Shown here in pieces: positions 44,153 to 54,119 of a stretch of DNA of 64,000 nucleotides. Every line of letters begins with the position of its first letter. The stretch's first letter is position 1. A program made the translations under genes and the position numbers. Source of the stretch: Candidatus Poseidoniaceae archaeon (GTDB lineage: Archaea > Thermoplasmatota > Poseidoniia > Poseidoniales > Poseidoniaceae); NCBI GenBank assembly GCA_949372875.1, contig CASIAW010000001.1:1-64000 (forward strand). Direction: 5' to 3'. A model generated the notes under the pieces. It was not told the DNA's origin. It did no database searches and saw only the letters and a list, made by a program, of their open reading frames with translations.

Positions 44153-45519
44153 ATTCCAAACGATGAAGGGTCCATATCCATATCACCATCTTTCATCATT
44201 TTTCGCATTTGTTTGTTGAGTTTCCTGTTTCCGCCCATACCTTTCATCATCTTCCGAGAACGGTTCCACTGAGCAATGAGTTCCCGGACGTCTTTTTCCC
44301 GGACTCCTGAACCACGGGCTACACGACGAATACGGTCTGCTTTGATTTTAGCAGGTTCATTTTTCTCCCATGCAGTCATGCTGTCCATAATTGTTCGATA
44401 GCGGTCGAGGTTGCCTTGCATCGCTTCTTTTTGGCCTTTCGACATTGCACCCATTCCGCCGAGCATATTCCCTGGGAGGAACGACATGAGCTTGTCAATA
44501 GTGCCCACTTTCGACATCATTTCCATTTGCTTATACATGTCATTAAGCGTAAATCGACCACTCATCAAGCGCTGAGTAAGACGCATAGCTTCCTCTTCAT
44601 CCATATCCTCAGGTGCAAGATCAATCAAGCCCTGAATATCGCCCATTCCTAAAAGACGTGAAATGAAACGGTCTGATTCAAACTTCTCGAGGTCTGGGAC
44701 ATTTTCACCAGTCCCTATGTGGACAATAGGTGCACCTGTAGCAGCGACAGCCGACAATGCTCCACCGCCTCGAGCAGTTCCATCGAGTTTGGTAATCACA
44801 ATACCAGTGACTCCAGCGAGGTCGTGGAATGATGCAGCGACTGGTCCAGCAGCCTGTCCAACTTGAGCATCGATAACAAGCCACCGTTCGCTTGCTCGTG
44901 TAATGGAAGATATTTGCTCCAACTCATCGACTAATTCTTTATCCAGTTGGTGACGACCGGCAGTGTCAACAATGACTAAATCCGCAGCAGCACAAGCAGC
45001 AAGACCATTTCGAACGATGGTGGGTGCATCCTTGGTATCAGGTTCTCCATAGACTTGAACAGTGGAATCTTCGAGTAATTGGGTGAGTTGTGCATAAGCT
45101 CCAGGTCGGTGAACGTCAGCTTCGATCACCGCTACTCGAAGCCCATGCTTTCTGCGATACCATTCTGCTAACTTCGCAGTCGTTGTTGTTTTTCCTTGAC
45201 CATACAGTCCTACTAAGAGCAATGTTGCTCCATGAGGTTGGAATTCATGTGCAGGTCCGAGCATTCGGACAAGTTCAGTGTAGAGGATATTCATTGCATG
45301 TGTTTGCAGATTAATGCCAGGACGTGGCTCTTCGTCACGGAGACGGGCTTCGAGTTTTTCGACTAAATCCTTTGTTTGACGAACGTTAAAATCGGCTTCT
45401 TGGAGTGCTCTTCGGAGACTACGAGTCATTTCCTTGAGTTCTTCTTCATCCAACTTACGTTTGTTCTTGAGCAAACCAATGGAGCGAAAGATGCCCTTAG
45501 AGAGACCTTCGAGTGCCAT
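44149..45519 (-). CDS. srp54: Signal recognition particle protein SRP54
   Basis: 456 residues. GTPase that binds signal sequences and the SRP RNA and docks to FtsY. N domain 1-90, then G domain: [10 protein letters not shown] (G1), D-T-A-G-R-H-Q (G3), [10 protein letters not shown] (G4 and beyond). The Met-rich M domain occupies about 300-456, with M-L-G-G-M-G-A-M and R-K-M-M-K-G-M-G-G and the RNA-binding R-R-V-A-R-G-S-G. Start ATG 45519. It overlaps the secreted lipase start by four bases, an unusual tie. I saw no SRP RNA gene in the window. Confidence 0.95.
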   Translation of the reverse strand: MALEGLSKGIFRSIGLLKNKRKLDEEELKEMTRSLRRALQEADFNVRQTKDLVEKLEARLRDEEPRPGINLQTHAMNILYTELVRMLGPAHEFQPHGATLLLVGLYGQGKTTTTAKLAEWYRRKHGLRVAVIEADVHRPGAYAQLTQLLEDSTVQVYGEPDTKDAPTIVRNGLAACAAADLVIVDTAGRHQLDKELVDELEQISSITRASERWLVIDAQVGQAAGPVAASFHDLAGVTGIVITKLDGTARGGGALSAVAATGAPIVHIGTGENVPDLEKFESDRFISRLLGMGDIQGLIDLAPEDMDEEEAMRLTQRLMSGRFTLNDMYKQMEMMSKVGTIDKLMSFLPGNMLGGMGAMSKGQKEAMQGNLDRYRTIMDSMTAWEKNEPAKIKADRIRRVARGSGVREKDVRELIAQWNRSRKMMKGMGGNRKLNKQMRKMMKDGDMDMDPSSFGM

Positions 45520-45573
45520 AACCTACCGTGATGGTGTTCCCATTTCAACCCACCCATTGCATGAAATGGATTT

Positions 45574-46833
45574 TCATTCTTCAGTGAGTGGAATGTCGAG
45601 TTGAAGAACATCGTTTTCCAACTTGGCCTTTACTCGACTGGCTTTGGTTGGAATCTGCGTTTGCACTTCTCGTTCACGACCGTTCAAACCTACAAACAAA
45701 ACGCCCTCATGGCTTCGCAATGAAAGTTCGTCTCTTTTTATCCCCGGATAATGAAGGTATATGCGTTCAATATCTCCGTCAATCTCCTTCTTCATGCCTC
45801 GATGTATAGAATGCTTGAGGGCAGAACCAATCGGATGGGGACCAAGCGAATCATCGAGTTTTTCTACCGTGCCGTAAAGGCGAGAACCGACATCTCTCAA
45901 GCGTTCGATGCCAACGACTTCATCATCCATAAGTTCCATTATTGCAACCTCGACCTCCTCAAGGTTCTGTTTCAATTCCTCGATTCGCTCCAACTCGGCA
46001 TTTCTTCGATTCATCAAAAACGGATGTTCAAATTCGGGTGTGACACGATTAACGAGGCAGTTTGGTACTGGTAATTTGTATTCACGAAGTGATTCATGGG
46101 CTCGTAATGTTTCATTAATTCCCATCCGCTCGGGGATGGTTACCAAAGTAAAAGAGGTAATGTCTTCATTGGAAAGTACTCTGCGAACATGCAATACCCT
46201 GCGCCGAAATCGCTCTAATTCTTCTTTCATTGAATCGCTTTCTTTGCGACCGAAGAGCATTGAACGCAATCCACCGGATACTCGCATCATTCGGATAAGT
46301 CGATCAGACCATGCTTCAATGAGTTCTGGTAAAGAGAGGAAACGAAGTGTATGTCCCGTAGGTGCGGTATCGAAAACAATGACATCCCAAGTGGGGTCTT
46401 CTACATGCCTGAGTAATTCGTCAAATGCCAGCGCTTCGTCTAATCCTGGGATGACCATGTCGGAAGTTTGAACCTCGGACCTCATATCTTCCATCTCTTG
46501 CTTTGCATTTGGGTCAAGCATCATGCTGAGACTTCCAAGACCGCCCATTCCTCCACTCGAACCCATGTTGTTCATCATGTCACCAAGTTTTGGTAGCACT
46601 GAGGAAATTTTGGATTCAGGGTCCATTTCAAGCCCAAAGAGGCCCTCAACGCCTTCGATTGGGGTTGGTGTTGAACCGATTTCTACTCCAAGTGAATCAG
46701 AAGTAGAGTGTGCAGGGTCGCTGGAGACGAGGAGGACTCTTAGGCCAGAATCTGCAAGCCAGACTGCGGTAGCAGCGGAGGTTGTCGTCTTACCAACTCC
46801 ACCTTTTCCTCCAAACAATAACAGTCGAGCCAT
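45574..46833 (-). CDS. Get3/ArsA-type ATPase with Met-rich insert and HSP20-like C-terminus
   Basis: 419 residues from ATG 46833, where the P-loop protein begins naturally (M-A-R-L-L-L-F-G-G-K-G-G-V-G-K-T-T); a longer in-frame reading to 46983 is unlikely. Deviant Walker A is at residues 9-17, switch II F-D-T-A-P-T-G-H-T-L-R-F-L. A Met/Gly-rich insert (M-M-N-N-M-G-S-S-G-G-M) lies about 95-120, where archaeal Get3 proteins have a client-binding insert. The last ~80 residues (Y-P-G-I-K-R-D-E-L-S-L-R) look like the HSP20-type domain attached to some ArsA proteins. No zinc CxxC of fungal Get3 is seen. Role: tail-anchored protein targeting or oxyanion efflux; the insert and SRP54 neighbour favour targeting. 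Confidence 0.88.
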   Translation of the reverse strand: MARLLLFGGKGGVGKTTTSAATAVWLADSGLRVLLVSSDPAHSTSDSLGVEIGSTPTPIEGVEGLFGLEMDPESKISSVLPKLGDMMNNMGSSGGMGGLGSLSMMLDPNAKQEMEDMRSEVQTSDMVIPGLDEALAFDELLRHVEDPTWDVIVFDTAPTGHTLRFLSLPELIEAWSDRLIRMMRVSGGLRSMLFGRKESDSMKEELERFRRRVLHVRRVLSNEDITSFTLVTIPERMGINETLRAHESLREYKLPVPNCLVNRVTPEFEHPFLMNRRNAELERIEELKQNLEEVEVAIMELMDDEVVGIERLRDVGSRLYGTVEKLDDSLGPHPIGSALKHSIHRGMKKEIDGDIERIYLHYPGIKRDELSLRSHEGVLFVGLNGREREVQTQIPTKASRVKAKLENDVLQLDIPLTEE

Positions 46834-46922
46834 ACTCTGTCCAGTCGTTCGTGGTCTTTGAATCCAGCGCATAACTTTGATTGAAGCAACGACTTGATGA
46901 AGGAAAACACTGCCCACTGGCC

Positions 46923-47669
46923 ATGGCCTCGACCTTTCTCCTGTTTCAGGTCGCAAGTGTTTCGGCTTTGGTAGGTATGACATTAGGTTGGCGTGGGGTC
47001 ATGACGCGTTATTCCGGATTTTATGATCTACCAACTGCTTGGAGTAATGTATTTTGGGGAATACTCATAGGTGGATTTTATGGCTCTTTCACGTACAATA
47101 ATATCGTGTTACCGTATATCGTAATGGTGAATGATAATCAAGCACCTGTCGTCAACCCTATCAATCTCCTTCTCGTTTGCTTAATGGCATCTGTCGCAGT
47201 TCATCTTCTATTGAGAAGAGATCGAGTGCGCAAAGGAAGTTCTCAGCCAACCAGTGGCTGGGCTCTGGGTCTTGCAATGGGCGGAATGATGTCCTTGGTA
47301 TTCATTCTGAGCATTCTACAAACTGAGTTCAGCATTAGCCTTGTCGTCACTATCGTTTGTCTTGCATTATTTGGTCCGAGGTGTGAAGCACTGATTTCCT
47401 CGTTCCAAGGACATCTTATGCTTCAAGGAAAACGATGGGGTTCGGTTCTTCGTGGAACTTTTTGGCGGTGCGCATACGTCGTGATGTTCGCTTTTGCTCT
47501 GGTCAGCCTTTCTGCATGGCTTTTCATTATTCCAGCAGCACTTCTCTTCAACAAAACCTCCGAAGCATGGATTTGGGAGTCAATACCGAAGGAAGGCAAG
47601 AAACGACTTCGAAAGATTTGGGCACGTAATGCCCGTGAAAAGGAAGCGATTCTTAGCGAGGAAGAGTGA
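46923..47669 (+). CDS. Hypothetical polytopic membrane protein
   Basis: About 248 residues from ATG 46923 (TTG at 46881 is upstream and less likely). Six to seven membrane helices: S-T-F-L-L-F-Q-V-A-S-V, W-S-N-V-F-W-G-I-L-I-G, N-L-L-L-V-C-L-M-A-S-V-A-V, W-A-L-G-L-A-M-G-G-M-M-S-L-V-F, I-S-L-V-V-T-I-V-C-L-A-L-F-G and a last pair near the end (F-A-L-V-S-L-S-A-W-L-F-I-I). The C-terminus is basic and cytoplasmic (K-K-R-L-R-K-I-W-A-R). No family recognised. Divergent from Get3/ArsA. Confidence 0.65.
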   Translation: MASTFLLFQVASVSALVGMTLGWRGVMTRYSGFYDLPTAWSNVFWGILIGGFYGSFTYNNIVLPYIVMVNDNQAPVVNPINLLLVCLMASVAVHLLLRRDRVRKGSSQPTSGWALGLAMGGMMSLVFILSILQTEFSISLVVTIVCLALFGPRCEALISSFQGHLMLQGKRWGSVLRGTFWRCAYVVMFAFALVSLSAWLFIIPAALLFNKTSEAWIWESIPKEGKKRLRKIWARNAREKEAILSEEE

Positions 47670-47880
47670 ACGGTCTTTCAATCGAGTGTTTAACCCTCAT
47701 AATTTACGAGTTTCGAGCTCCTAAAATGGTCTTCCAAATCATCGTAATGAGTCCTCTGGCATACCGATACAGGCTGAGGTCGAGTAAGAATGTGCTTACA
47801 TAAGTTCTATGGCCTGTTTTTACCTCATTCCGTACCGGCATTACAAATAAGCATTATCGGGGTGTTCCGCACGCAACCGT

Positions 47881-47887
47881 TATACAA
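47881..47887 (+). promoter_or_regulatory. TATA box before transglutaminase-like gene
   Basis: TATACAA is centred about 25 bases before ATG 47909, as in leaderless archaeal promoters. It supports this ATG, which also gives an intact N-terminal zinc ribbon. Confidence 0.5.
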
Positions 47888-47908
47888 CGCCGGCATAACC
47901 AAAACCAC

Positions 47909-49510
47909 ATGGGTACCTGCCCCTATTGCCAAAGTGTCACCTATACGGGTGACACAATTTGCTACTCATGTGGTAGGATTTTGGCAAATATACGTTCAAA
48001 CAAGTTTGCTATGGAGCAACAATTTCACAAAGGAAGTATGGAAACTTCCTACAAGATGACCAAGAAGCCTACGAAAGGAGGCATCGTTCAAACCCACACT
48101 GGGCGTTCATTGAACATCATGAAAAAACGAAGAAACCGAACACGTCATTTAGTCTTGCTTTTCTTTGTAGCATTCATCATGCTTGCTCCACAAGTCCGAG
48201 AAAACCTGTTCGAAAAATGGGCACCGGGGATTCAAGAATATTTGATGCTCATCCCGGCTCAATACCACTTGTATGATAACCAAGCTAATTTCACGCTTGA
48301 CCGATCTATCGTTGTCATTAATTCAGACTCGAATGGATGGTTGTACGAAGATATTGTGATTCCAACCGATGTAGAATCTCTCTACGGGGAAGACAGCGAT
48401 TTCAAGTATACGAACGGAGATTTGCCAAGTCCTACCACAAGTATTCAGAAAATCAATTCTGTGAATTTGGTCATTTCAAGTGGTGGTTCGATTATTGATG
48501 ACCTCATCTCTATTCCAATTGATGGAACCACGAAGAGTTATGATGACAAATTAATCACATCAAATGGTCATTATGTTTGGTGGCCCGGATATGGGCCTGA
48601 CAACAGTACGTGTAATGTTGGCAACTGTGTGAAGTTGGAGTTCCAACTCAATCCCGGAGAAACAGTCATCTTCTCATTCCAAGTAACCATTACGAGCACA
48701 TCTTACTCATGGTGGGACGATTCTCTTCGTGTTGATTCACGAGTCGCAGGGATTGATGAGGGAATTAATGTAGAGAACAGTGGTGACTTTAGCGACATCG
48801 CACTGCGTGGTAATGGTCAAAGAACTCAAGAATACACCAGTGAAAATTGGTATGACAGAGGAACTCGAAGTGGAGTTGCTCACGGATATGCTATCAGTTC
48901 TCAGCAAGAGATTGTTCAATCAACGGCTGCCTTGATTTCGTCATCACTCCCAGAAGGCCTACAAGACAATGCATACGCATTTTCAAGAGCTACTTTTGAC
49001 TATCTTCACGAGCACATTACGTATGATAAGAATGCACCGAATCCTGCTCGTAGTGGCTCGCTTTGTCTCGAAGAATTAACGGGTGATTGTGATGAGCAAA
49101 CCAACGCATTTTTGTCAATCCTTCGTGCAAAGAGTATCCCTGGATGGTATGTATTTGGTGCTTTAACAGATGCTGACTATGATTACTGGGAAGCACACGG
49201 ATGGGGGTACATTCTGCTACCAATGAGTGACTCATGGTGTAATGCTCGAAATATCGAATTAGACTCATGCTTTGTCGAAGCAGCAGTTGATGTCGTGAAC
49301 AATAAATGGCTGCTTCACACTCCAAATGCTTACATTGCGTGGATTGAGGAGCCAGACAGCACTGGCACACTTCTCAACAGCTACTATTCACCAGGTAAAT
49401 ACTCATCCAATGGACTCGTGCGTTCGCCCCCATCCTACTCAACGCTCGGCGATGTTGATACAAGTGGTGGTATGCATCGAGTTAAGTCTCTGGCCGAGAA
49501 TTTACGGTGA
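47909..49510 (+). CDS. Transglutaminase-like protein with N-terminal zinc ribbon
   Basis: 533 residues. The N-terminal ribbon C-P-Y-C ... C-Y-S-C-G (about 4-21) is followed by a basic stretch (M-K-K-R-R-N-R-T-R-H), one membrane helix (about 78-93) and a long external domain. The papain-like triad is visible: Cys394 in G-D-C-D-E-Q-T-N, His430 in A-H-G-W, Asp461 in V-D-V-V-N-N. Such proteins can be peptidases or cross-link proteins; the extracellular side and triad suggest peptide or cell-wall cleavage. Its stop overlaps the first possible trkA start (GTGA at 49507-49510). Confidence 0.85.
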   Translation: MGTCPYCQSVTYTGDTICYSCGRILANIRSNKFAMEQQFHKGSMETSYKMTKKPTKGGIVQTHTGRSLNIMKKRRNRTRHLVLLFFVAFIMLAPQVRENLFEKWAPGIQEYLMLIPAQYHLYDNQANFTLDRSIVVINSDSNGWLYEDIVIPTDVESLYGEDSDFKYTNGDLPSPTTSIQKINSVNLVISSGGSIIDDLISIPIDGTTKSYDDKLITSNGHYVWWPGYGPDNSTCNVGNCVKLEFQLNPGETVIFSFQVTITSTSYSWWDDSLRVDSRVAGIDEGINVENSGDFSDIALRGNGQRTQEYTSENWYDRGTRSGVAHGYAISSQQEIVQSTAALISSSLPEGLQDNAYAFSRATFDYLHEHITYDKNAPNPARSGSLCLEELTGDCDEQTNAFLSILRAKSIPGWYVFGALTDADYDYWEAHGWGYILLPMSDSWCNARNIELDSCFVEAAVDVVNNKWLLHTPNAYIAWIEEPDSTGTLLNSYYSPGKYSSNGLVRSPPSYSTLGDVDTSGGMHRVKSLAENLR

Positions 49511-49515
49511 TTTCT

Positions 49516-50934
49516 ATGCGGATTATTATTGGAGGAGCAGGTCGGGTTGGAACCGATATGGCTCGTGCACTTCGTGCTGAAGACATGGATGTTGTTTTGG
49601 TAGATTCAGACTCACGAGCGGTCAAGAATGCTCAAAATCTCGATGTGTTGGTCATTCATGGTGATCTGACTACTCGCAATAAGTTGCATGAGGCTGGAAT
49701 TGGTGAAGCAGAAGTTTTTGTTGCTGCAACCAATTCTGATGAACGTAATCTTCTCGCATGCGCCCTTGCTCAACATGCTCATGACGAACTGAAAAGTTCA
49801 AAGGCAAAACCACTCTTAACCATTTGTCGAGTCCGAAATATGAATTATGTTCATGAACAGGATCACGGTAAACTTCAGCAGTGGGCAAAGGTCGATTATG
49901 TCGTTAATCCACTTGAAGGTGCAATACGACGCCTTCATTCAGGTTTACGTTCAGCTGCAATTGAAGAGGTTATTCCCTTCGGTCACGATGCGTTTATCAT
50001 CGAATTAGACGTCACAAGTGAAGCGTCCAAAATTGTGTTCCAGAGTCTGCGAGATGCGAGTCGGAATATTGAAGGCGGAATGCCATTGATTGTCGGACTC
50101 AAGCGCGAAGGCGAGAAAAGTTTGGTTCCGGATGGTGATTTTATGCTCATGCCAAATGACAGAATCGCTGTTGCAACAACTGGCCTTTCGAGTTTCAATC
50201 GCATCTTGAATATTTTTGGTCACGAGGCCACAGACTTCCCGGCTCAACCGAGAGTGGCAGTACTTGGAGCCAATCGTATAGGCCAACGTATTGCTCATGA
50301 TTGGTTGAAAACTGGAGCATCGGTGACTGTTATCGAGCGTGATTTACAACTCGCAAACACCTTGGCAGGAACTGAAATTGGCTCAAACCCACTCCTTGAA
50401 GTCATTCACGGTGACCATTTAGATAGAGATATACTTACTGAGATTGGAATTTCAGAGCATCATATAGCCATTGCTGCGCTTGAAGACGATTTGGCAAGTA
50501 TTGCAGCAGCACTCCTTGCCAGCGACATGGGTGTTCAGCGAACGGGTCTGCTGTTGTATGATGCAGACTTGGTAAAGGTCACTCAACGAATGGGGATTAC
50601 CTTCGCAGTTGACAGAAAGCGTGTCGCAGTCGACAATATGCTCGCACAAATACACACGAAAACAGCCGGGGGATATGCAATCTTATCCAATATTCCAAAC
50701 ATCATTGGAGTCAGTATGCTGGTATCTGGTGAAGCAAAGTTTGCAGGTAAGAGAATTATTGAAACAGGATTCCCAGAATGGATGCGTATCGCCTTTATTC
50801 AACGACTGAACACGAACGGTATTTGGGAATCACTTCGACCATCATCGGACAAAACGTTGCTTGAAGGGGACCGTTTAATCATCTTCTGCAGTCCAGATCG
50901 TGTTGTTGAACTCGAAAAACGGTTCAAGGTGTGA
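49516..50934 (+). CDS. trkA: Trk potassium uptake regulator TrkA
   Basis: 472 residues from ATG 49516, which gives the family N-terminus M-R-I-I-I-G-G-A-G-R-V-G; GTG at 49507 overlaps the upstream stop and is the alternative. TrkA is the cytoplasmic NAD-binding gate of the Trk K+ channel. Two Rossmann/RCK halves: G-G-A-G-R-V-G near the start and V-L-G-A-N-R-I-G about residue 255, each with a C-terminal RCK-C domain. The acidic residue after the second strand (V-L-V-D-S-D) is kept. It overlaps the first possible trkH start (GTGA at 50931-50934). Confidence 0.93.
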   Translation: MRIIIGGAGRVGTDMARALRAEDMDVVLVDSDSRAVKNAQNLDVLVIHGDLTTRNKLHEAGIGEAEVFVAATNSDERNLLACALAQHAHDELKSSKAKPLLTICRVRNMNYVHEQDHGKLQQWAKVDYVVNPLEGAIRRLHSGLRSAAIEEVIPFGHDAFIIELDVTSEASKIVFQSLRDASRNIEGGMPLIVGLKREGEKSLVPDGDFMLMPNDRIAVATTGLSSFNRILNIFGHEATDFPAQPRVAVLGANRIGQRIAHDWLKTGASVTVIERDLQLANTLAGTEIGSNPLLEVIHGDHLDRDILTEIGISEHHIAIAALEDDLASIAAALLASDMGVQRTGLLLYDADLVKVTQRMGITFAVDRKRVAVDNMLAQIHTKTAGGYAILSNIPNIIGVSMLVSGEAKFAGKRIIETGFPEWMRIAFIQRLNTNGIWESLRPSSDKTLLEGDRLIIFCSPDRVVELEKRFKV

Positions 50935-50936
50935 GT

Positions 50937-52574
50937 ATGCGTTACGATGTTCTCAATCTTATTTTAGGTTGGACGCTTATTGCGCTCACCTTGCCATTGG
51001 TGCTGTGTGGTATTATCACCTTCTGGCTTGATGATCTTGAACTGGCCTTGTACGCATTTGCACTCCCCGCAACCATCTCTCCAACGCTTGGATTACTTAT
51101 GGTGAGTTTTGGAACTCGCACAGATACAACTGAACGTTTACGAGACAGAGAGGCATTTGCAGCCGTGGCTCTGGTTTGGCCTATTGCTGTTTTTATTGGC
51201 TCTCTGCCGTTTTGGCTCGGAGGTGTTTTCGTTGGACCTTTCACCCCAGATGCTACTTTTGCAGATATGGCACGAGGTGCAGTAAACTCATGGTTTGAAT
51301 CGATGTCTGGGTTTACAACGACGGGAGCAACTGTCATTTCGCATAACATGAGTCCAAATTGTATTCCTGGGACAACAGTCGATTGTATCAATGCCCAACC
51401 ACGTGGCCTTCTCATTTGGCGTTCGCTTACCCAATGGTTTGGTGGCATGGGAATCATCATGCTTGGAATGATGATTCTCTCACGGGTCATCGGTGGCGGG
51501 ATGGCGCTTGCCCGAGCTGAGTTAACGGGACCATCTCTTTCTCGACTACGACCGAAACTCAAACAAACTGCATTTGCGTTGTGGGGATTGTATATATTCC
51601 TCACACTTTTAGAATTCTCTCTTCTTTACTTTACAGGCGCCATGGATTTATTCGATTCAGTGAACCACGCTCTAACGACTATGCCATCTGGAGGGTTTTC
51701 GACCAGAGATGGGAGTATTGGATATTATGATTCATTCTTAGTCGAGTCAATCGTCATAGTGTTCATGTTCCTTGCAGGTGTTAATTTCACGCTTCTCTGG
51801 TTCATTCGAGACGGGGATTTCAAGAGAGCCTTTGGTGATGAAGAGTTCCGAAATTACGTCGTCTATGTCACCGTTGCTGTTCTTGCAGTATTCGTGGCAC
51901 TGATTGCTTCTGGGACCTCGGCAGGAAGAGCACTGCGTAACAGTATGTTTCAGGTTATTTCAATTGGAACCAGCACGGGGTATACCTCCACCGACTATAT
52001 GGATGATTCATGGCCATTGGTTACGCATTTGATTTTGTTCATTCTCATGGTCGTCGGTGCGAGTGCAGGTTCGACCAGTGGTGGACTGAAACTTCTGAGA
52101 GTTACCTTAGCGTTTAAAGTTGCAATGCGAGAACTGGTACGTATTGCTCAGCCTCGAAAAGTTGAGCAAATTCGTATGAATGGTGAAGTTGTTGAACAGA
52201 ACCAAATCGGCCTTATCGTTGGGATGTTGTTCGTTTGGGTTGGTTTATTTTTCATCTCCAGTCTTTTACTCGCGATTTTCATGCCGGGAGATACGTTTGA
52301 GAGCGTGACGATGGTTGTTGCCTCTTCGCTTGGTAACACGGGTCCGACATTGGGAGATTATGGCCCGAGTTCAACATGGTCAGGAATGAACTCCGGTGCA
52401 TTGTTGATCACTTCAGTACTCATGTGGTTCGGGCGTCTTGAGTTACTCACAGCAGTTATCTTGATGCATCCCAGAACATGGCGTAGAGAAAAGCGTGTTC
52501 ACTCTGATCGCTCTGCTATTGCCTTGTATCGTCGATTGATGGAAGACAAAGATGAGAAGAAAAAGCCAGAGTGA
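50937..52574 (+). CDS. trkH: Trk potassium uptake channel TrkH
   Basis: 545 residues from ATG 50937; GTG at 50931 overlaps the trkA stop and is the alternative. Polytopic K+ channel protein with four pore-loop repeats: S-G-F-T-T-T-G-A-T-V, a second with T-M-P-S-G-G-F-S-T-R, a third with G-T-S-T-G-Y-T-S-T, and a fourth S-S-L-G-N-T-G-P-T. It works with TrkA, encoded just upstream. The pore glycines are kept in each repeat. Expected role: K+ accumulation, important for salt balance in seawater. Confidence 0.93.
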   Translation: MRYDVLNLILGWTLIALTLPLVLCGIITFWLDDLELALYAFALPATISPTLGLLMVSFGTRTDTTERLRDREAFAAVALVWPIAVFIGSLPFWLGGVFVGPFTPDATFADMARGAVNSWFESMSGFTTTGATVISHNMSPNCIPGTTVDCINAQPRGLLIWRSLTQWFGGMGIIMLGMMILSRVIGGGMALARAELTGPSLSRLRPKLKQTAFALWGLYIFLTLLEFSLLYFTGAMDLFDSVNHALTTMPSGGFSTRDGSIGYYDSFLVESIVIVFMFLAGVNFTLLWFIRDGDFKRAFGDEEFRNYVVYVTVAVLAVFVALIASGTSAGRALRNSMFQVISIGTSTGYTSTDYMDDSWPLVTHLILFILMVVGASAGSTSGGLKLLRVTLAFKVAMRELVRIAQPRKVEQIRMNGEVVEQNQIGLIVGMLFVWVGLFFISSLLLAIFMPGDTFESVTMVVASSLGNTGPTLGDYGPSSTWSGMNSGALLITSVLMWFGRLELLTAVILMHPRTWRREKRVHSDRSAIALYRRLMEDKDEKKKPE

Positions 52575-54119
52575 TTAGAACAGTTTCATTTGTCCTTTAG
52601 AAGCACCCGGTTCCTCTTCTTTGGTTTCCTCTTCTGCCTCGGGCTGAACGTCAACATCTGGCTCTTCTACGGTAAGAGGCTCAAACGTTTGTTCAGCCAA
52701 TTGCCTTTCATACGCTTCATCATACTTTGAAATCAGTACCTTGGTTGCTTTCCGTGAAAGGGGAAGTCCTGCAAGTGAAGCGTGTTCTTCTCCACTGAGG
52801 CCGAATTTGAGTGAAAGAGCGAAATTTTCGGAGTCGCCAAGTTGTGGTGAATCTTTGAGCATTGCCGACAGGAGGGGGAGCAGTTCTTCTCGAAGAGAAG
52901 ACTTACTCATTCCAGAATAACTCCCCATCCGTTTGATGATTGACGGTCGAGTACGTGCTGACTGTCTACGGAGGAAGTTTGGATAGGATGGGTAAATGCG
53001 TCCGTTGAAGGGGGATGTGTTGGTTACTGAAGCCGAGAGACTTGCCAGCTGACCGCTCCAATACCATGAACGATGGGCAGTGCTCCTAAACTGTCCCATA
53101 TACATTTTTGAGGCAAGAGAAAGACTTTGCGCCCCTCGACGAACCGATTCACCCTTTGGAAATAATGCAGCATTATTCCAGTGTACCCAATTAATCATGT
53201 CAGGCGGGGGTTTATCTATAGAACGGCCAATTGTAACGGCCTCTTCCGCTTCTAATGAACGGTATAATTTGTCCAACCCTGGAAATACGCCTTCTGAGGT
53301 GTCTCTGCGTCCAGCATGTGCTTGACTTACGACCATCTCTTTGGTGAGCATTCCAGAAGCAGTTGTTGAAAGTACTTGCAAGTCACGTACCAGTGCACGT
53401 AAATCGCCGGGGTTATTTTCAACCAATGCTTCAATCGCAGCGTCTTCGAACTCCAATTCTTCTTCACGTAAAACCCTTCGAGCAATACGTCGGAGTGCCT
53501 CATCACTCGCCCTGTCAAAAGTAATGGTTTGAACATACTTCGAAAATCGATCTCTCGTCGAACTCCAAGAAGAACCCCTCCCCCAAAGCCCCATGATTTC
53601 GTTACATGCGAGGATTACGGGTTGTCGAGTTTCTGAAAGGAGGTTGAGTAATTCGGCTTTACCACCAGAATCCCCTTTCAGCGAAACATCCTTTCCTCGT
53701 TCATCTTCCCCCTGAATGGCTTTTTCAATTCGGTCTTGACTCACCGCTCTCAAGCCACCAGAAAGGTGGTCGACTTCATCGAGCAATACCAGCGTACGTT
53801 GCTTTTTTTCATCGGGGTTATGGAATAAGGAACGGTGTGTTGAGCCGTGGGTTGCAACCTTGCGAATGGCGGCAGCATTTCTCGCATCAGATGCATTCAA
53901 TTCAATGACGTTCCAACCCATGTCTTGTGCAATCGCACGCGCAACAGAGGTTTTCCCAACTCCCGGTGGACCAACGAGTAGTATCGCCTTTTTCCGAGGC
54001 GTGCCCATTTTCCATTCATCAAGCCAAGCACGAATCTTTCTACGCTGAACTTCATTTCCTTCTAGATGACGTTCCGAAGAGGGGCGGTGCCGTTCGGTCC
54101 AATCGGTTACACCAGCCAT
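52575..54119 (-). CDS. rfcL: Replication factor C large subunit
   Basis: 514 residues. Loads the PCNA clamp onto DNA with RfcS. Walker A G-P-P-G-V-G-K-T-S (about 48-56), Walker B L-L-D-E-V-D-H-L-S (about 110-118), sensor residues near C-N-E-I. The C-terminus is acidic and ends K-G-Q-M-K-L-F, a PIP-box-like PCNA-binding tail as in other archaeal large subunits. Convergent with trkH, stop codons directly abutting. Confidence 0.94.
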   Translation of the reverse strand: MAGVTDWTERHRPSSERHLEGNEVQRRKIRAWLDEWKMGTPRKKAILLVGPPGVGKTSVARAIAQDMGWNVIELNASDARNAAAIRKVATHGSTHRSLFHNPDEKKQRTLVLLDEVDHLSGGLRAVSQDRIEKAIQGEDERGKDVSLKGDSGGKAELLNLLSETRQPVILACNEIMGLWGRGSSWSSTRDRFSKYVQTITFDRASDEALRRIARRVLREEELEFEDAAIEALVENNPGDLRALVRDLQVLSTTASGMLTKEMVVSQAHAGRRDTSEGVFPGLDKLYRSLEAEEAVTIGRSIDKPPPDMINWVHWNNAALFPKGESVRRGAQSLSLASKMYMGQFRSTAHRSWYWSGQLASLSASVTNTSPFNGRIYPSYPNFLRRQSARTRPSIIKRMGSYSGMSKSSLREELLPLLSAMLKDSPQLGDSENFALSLKFGLSGEEHASLAGLPLSRKATKVLISKYDEAYERQLAEQTFEPLTVEEPDVDVQPEAEEETKEEEPGASKGQMKLF

